Assembly (NCBI RefSeq): GCF_027409185.1
Contig: NC_084462.1
Location: 21,055,577 to 21,119,576, forward strand
Direction: 5' to 3'
Origin: Cynocephalus volans
Lineage: Eukaryota; Chordata; Mammalia; Dermoptera; Cynocephalidae
Length of the DNA stretch: 64,000 nucleotides
The notes under the pieces: generated by a model
Database searches by the model: none
Told to the model about the DNA's origin: nothing
What the model saw: the letters and a program-made list of their open reading frames with translations, nothing else
Shown: positions 60,654-64,000 of the stretch, one piece after another
Layout: each line of letters begins with the position of its first letter
Position numbering within the stretch: the stretch's first letter is position 1
Translations under genes and position numbers: made by a program

Positions 60654-61186
60654 TGTAGGGCTGAGGCAATAGCATTGTTAAAGCATTTCGTAACTAAAGC
60701 CAAAACATTTCATTATTTTAGTTATACTAAGTTTCCATTTCTATTGTCAGGGCTAGGGCTCAGACCCTTCAAACCCATTGTACAGACTGGGTCACCAGAC
60801 CGCTCACACGCAGGTCCACACTAGGTAATCAGGATAGATCCCAGGAGCCATTGGCAGATGACATGAGCTCAGTCAGCAGCAGCAAAAGTTTACAGCAGCA
60901 GCAGTGGTGGCCCCCCGGAGGGTGCCAGGGGTCCTGGCAGCAACAGCCTCCAGCAACAGCAGCGGCCTTCCCGTGGCTCCCCTAGGGGCATCCCAGGGTG
61001 GAGAGCCATGGATCAGAGCCACTCATCTTTTATACTTAAGTCCATAACCCAGGACACCTGGGTGCACTTATGCAATTACATTAGACAATAGCCAAGGCCC
61101 TGGGCACACGTGCATATTTACATCAAATGCTCGGCAAAATTCTGAACATCTGAGGGGCACTGACCATTTCCTTCACTTTCCCTACA
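60654..61186 (-). mobile_element. Solo LTR, copy 2, nested in the composite retroposon
   Basis: Bounded by TGTAGGG and CCCTACA, with a perfect 5-bp duplication CCCCA (60649-60653 and 61187-61191). On the minus strand it has TATAAA (61029-61034). At 533 bp it is a solo LTR with no internal retroviral sequence. It is the inverted partner of the copy at 49.4-50.0 kb. Confidence 0.9.
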
Positions 61187-61684
61187 CCCCAGTGGGCCCA
61201 TCTCTCCCACTGCCCATGCTCCAAACACTTCCCAAGGGACAGGCTATGCACTGGTCCCTTGTGATGACTCACCAGACTCTGAGTGGCTCCTTTTTTTCAG
61301 TTGTTGTGGCTCCTTGCTCCTATGTGGGTCCACGGGAACCCTGTTAGTTATCTTGTTGGCCTGGGGGCCACCAAGGCCCTCTTCTCCCCTGTTGCCTCCA
61401 TGCAGCTTCATCCGAACGGCACAGCTGCGGCTTTTGCCAACTCCTGCTCTGTGCGCTCAGCAGCTCCAACCTGGGAGTGGCTGGGGCTCGAAACGTTTGT
61501 GGTTTTCTCTCATCACGGCTTCTCCTGCCTTCATGCACTCTGTAGGTCTCTCCTCTGCCCCTGATCTCTAGCAGCCCCAGCTTGGCTATTGTTGCTTTTT
61601 AATAGTGGTAAATTGGTTGATTTGTGGGAGACAGTGATGCTGGGGACAGTCTGTTCCACCACCTTGATGGAAACCAGACTTATT

Positions 61685-61760
61685 TCTAATTGCCAAAAAC
61701 TGGAAGCGATCAAGATGTCTGTCAATAGATGAATGTAAACCTAAAACTACTCTAAAACAA
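61685..61760 (+). repeat. Old L1 3' end, right part
   Basis: 'tctaattgccaaaaactgga' followed by 'caagatgtctgtcaatagat' continues the L1 interrupted at 59613. Confidence 0.7.
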
Positions 61761-63040
61761 AAAGTTTATTTTGAAAAACTGTTTGCAACTTTGGGGAATA
61801 TAATTGGATTGTCAAAAAAGTATAATACTCATGATGACAGTGATAATCACAAAATAACACTTTCCATGTGCCACATTGGAGGCCTGTCTTTGAGATTCCC
61901 TTACAATTACTCAGGACAGCCCAGGGAGGAGGGATGCACTTCCTTTTGTTATGGGGATGGGGCTTCGATTTAGGGCTTATTAAAGTATTCATCCATTTAA
62001 CAGATATTTATGGAGCACCCACAAGGCACCAAGGCCTGTTCCAGTTACTACAGACACAGCAATGGACAAACAGACAGAAATACCTGCCCTCCTGGAGCTT
62101 GCATTCTAGTGGGTAGACACAGGCAATAAACAGGATAAATCAGTATAATATGTGGCATGCCAGACAGTGAGAAGTGCTGTGAAGAAACAGAAATCAGGGG
62201 AAGAGAGAAGATGAAGGCTGGGGACAGGGAACAGGAGACATCTGAAGAGACACTGCAAGAGGGCGGGGTAGAGGCATGCAGACATGTAGGGGGAAGCGCT
62301 GGAGGTGGAGGGACAAGCAAGTGCAAAGGCCCTGAGGTGGGAGTGAGCCTGACCTGTGCAAGGTGTGAGCAAGCAAGGGGTAGTGTTGCAGGTGGAAAGT
62401 CAGAGAGGTGAAAGGGGCCTGATTGGGTAGGTGGACTTGAGCGATGGGGATGATTCTGAGCAGAGGAGCCACAGAACCTTCCTTTTAACAGCTCACTCTG
62501 GCTGCTGTTTTGAAAATAGACTGCAGGGAGCAAGGGAAGACCAGTGAGGAAGATGTGGAGCTTGTCCAGGAGAGGGATGATGACAGCTGGGCCCGGGGGG
62601 GGTGGGCAGCAGAAGTGGGGAGAGGTGGATGGGTTCTGGTTACAATTTGAAAGGAGAAGGCAGAGTCCATAGGATTTTCTGATGTTTGAATTTGTGATGT
62701 GAACTAAAGAAGGGTGTCAAGGATGCCTGCTCTTCTTGGCAGCACCCACCCAAGGGTCTCCAGGGGCTCCTTTTTCCATATCTGCAGACACCTCTGGGAA
62801 ACCCTGCTGGCCGGGGCCTGACCTCCCTCCCTCCACCTGCTGGCAAGAAAGTGGAACATGGGGCATGGAGAAGGATGTCAGGTTGGGAGTGCAGCAACGG
62901 GCTTTCTTCCGTGGCCAATAGAAAGCACACTGGACTCAGAGTCCCCATGAGAGCTGAAAGGTGGCTGTAAGAGATAGGACAAACCACTACACTCAGTACA
63001 ACACTCAACACAGAACACTTCTGACACCAGATGTGGGGGG
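61761..63040. other. Intergenic sequence, no gene seen
   Basis: Includes an old repeat at about 61985-62230 ('aacagatatttatggagcac', 'ttgcattctagtgggtagac') related to 49.15-49.27 kb. No supported gene. Confidence 0.5.
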
Positions 63041-63049
63041 GGTTCCCAC

Positions 63050-63950
63050 ACACCACCTAATTCTCCAGCGGACACCAGCTGGGTGTCCTATGATTCAATT
63101 CATTTTCAATACTATCTACCTGGAGTTAGAGTCAGATCCACAGGTTAAGGGCTCTGTCCCTCAAGACTGCCCCCACTTCAGATGCCAATTGCAAATTCGA
63201 AGTTATGACCTGTACTTTTTTTCTTTCTGAGTCTGGCCTGTATAGGGATCCGAGCCCATGACCTTGGTGTTATAAGGCTGCACTCTAACCAACTAAGCCA
63301 ACTGGCCAGCCCAAGAGCTGTACTTCTGATCAACTGGCTATAAACTGTGGGTTTGCACAACCCCCTCAATTAATTTGGTAGAGTGGCTCACAGAACTGAG
63401 GGGAACACTTTACTTACATTGCTGATTTATTACAAAGGATATTTTAAAGGATACAAATGAACAGCCAGATGAAGAGACACACAGGGTGAAGTCTGGAAGG
63501 GTCCTGAGCTCAGGAACTTCTGTCCCCCTACAGTTGGGGTGCACCACCCTCCCAGCACGTGGATGTACTCTTGTTCACCACACCGGAAGCTCTCCAAGCC
63601 CTGTCCTTTTATGGAAGCTCCATTCTGTAGGCATGATTGATTCCATCATTGGCCATTAATGATCAACTGAACTGTCAGCACTTTTCCCCTTCCTGGAGGT
63701 TGGAGGGGAAGGGGTGGAGATCAAAGTTCCAACTCTCTAATGACACGATTGGTTCGCCTGACAACGAGCTCCCACATCCTGAGGCTATCCAGGAGCCCAC
63801 CAAGAGTTGCCTCATTAGAAGAAAAGATTCTCCTATCACCCAGGAAATCCCAAGGGATTTAGGAGCTCTGTGTCAGATGCTGCTGTCACTCAGGAAATCC
63901 CAAAGGTCTTAGGAGCTCTGTGTCAAGAACCAGGTGAAAAGACCAATATA
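63050..63950 (-). repeat. Ancient LTR-like repeat interrupted by a t-SINE
   Basis: The plus strand shows 'ttggtagagtggctcacaga', 'gatttattacaaaggatatt', 'gcatgattgattccatcatt' and 'aggagctctgtgtcaagaac', an arrangement I associate with an old mammalian ERV LTR in reverse. A 50-bp direct duplication lies at 63841-63935. Confidence 0.55.
63218..63317 (-). mobile_element. tRNA-Ile-like t-SINE monomer
   Basis: T-rich end, then the reverse complement of a tRNA-like body ('ccttggtgttataaggctgc', 'ctaaccaactaagccaactg'). An 8-bp duplication CTGTACTT flanks it (63210-63217 and 63318-63325). Confidence 0.92.
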
Positions 63951-63952
63951 TA

Positions 63953-64000
63953 CAGTTGTCCCTCGGTATCCATGGCGGATTGGTTCCAGGAACCCTCTCT
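63953..64000 (+). mobile_element. Tigger/MER2-like DNA transposon, cut by the window edge
   Basis: Begins CAGTTGTCCCTCGGTATCC after TATATA and continues 'gcggattggttccaggaacc', the usual inverted-repeat end of a TcMar-Tigger family member with a TA target. The rest lies outside the window. Confidence 0.8.

Larger units (their letters stand above)
59614..61675 (-). mobile_element. Composite non-autonomous retroposon with VNTR (interrupted by a solo LTR)
   Basis: Target-site duplication AGACTTATT lies at 59605-59613 and 61676-61684, and the flanking L1 reads straight through if the insert is removed. Read on the minus strand it starts at about 61675 and ends with AATAAA (59627-59632) and an A-run (59616-59622). 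After removing the LTR and one target-site copy it is about 1.5 kb. It contains about 3.5 direct repeats of 104-110 bp (59761-60160) and a CT-rich tract (59657-59760 on the minus strand). No reverse transcriptase or other conserved protein is visible; a 172-codon frame at 59621-60139 mostly reads the tandem repeat. It could instead be a 5'-UTR-derived piece of a lineage-specific L1. Confidence 0.7.

Noticed and set aside
48061-64000. Searched for GRID2IP, the expected next gene in the syntenic block
   Set aside because: No PDZ, FH2 or other matching coding exon is visible; the gene probably lies beyond the right edge.

Overview
This is mammalian nuclear DNA. The coding sequence is a small part of the window: three spliced protein genes, all on the minus strand and arranged head to tail, in a background of intronic and intergenic sequence full of dead transposons. 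I reconstructed the three genes exon by exon from splice sites and reading phase. They are ZNF853 (coding exons 5-4679, stop codon at the left edge), INTS15, formerly C7orf26 (six coding exons, 22673-35447, 449 residues), and ZDHHC4 (six coding exons, 36982-46356, 345 residues). The same order and relative orientation occurs on human 7p22.1, so this is a conserved syntenic block. No complete gene is visible right of about 48 kb; GRID2IP, the expected next neighbour, is not seen.

Each gene has a CpG-rich promoter at its right-hand end: about 5.62-6.31 kb (ZNF853), 35.2-35.9 kb (INTS15) and 47.5-48.06 kb (ZDHHC4). The ZDHHC4 promoter carries a palindromic ETS site and a full CRE. The gap between the INTS15 promoter and the ZDHHC4 3' end is only about 1.3 kb. 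The gap between ZNF853 and INTS15 is about 16 kb and is mostly old L1, MIR, L2, LTR and DNA-transposon debris. The genes do unrelated jobs: a polyglutamine zinc-finger protein, an Integrator subunit, and an endoplasmic-reticulum palmitoyltransferase.

The lineage clue is the SINE. Eleven copies of a short tRNA-Ile-like SINE (monomers and dimers, with an A-rich tail and no long tRNA-unrelated body) are scattered through the window, several with perfect target-site duplications. This matches the t-SINE/CYN family known from colugos (Dermoptera), so the likely source is Galeopterus or Cynocephalus. That assignment is an inference from memory of the family. There are no Alu, B1/B2, Bov, CAN or ERE elements.

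The most unusual structure is at 59.6-61.7 kb. It is a minus-strand retroposon of about 1.5 kb with a target-site duplication, polyadenylation signal and A-tail, containing 3.5 tandem units of about 110 bp and a CT-rich tract. It is interrupted by a solo LTR with its own 5-bp duplication, and the whole nest sits inside an older L1. Other points are a young SINE subfamily with a covarying hairpin, a SINE A-tail that puts poly-U just after a ZNF853 splice donor, and inverted SINE dimers flanking INTS15 exon 3. I found no operon-like, defence or otherwise novel protein-coding system.
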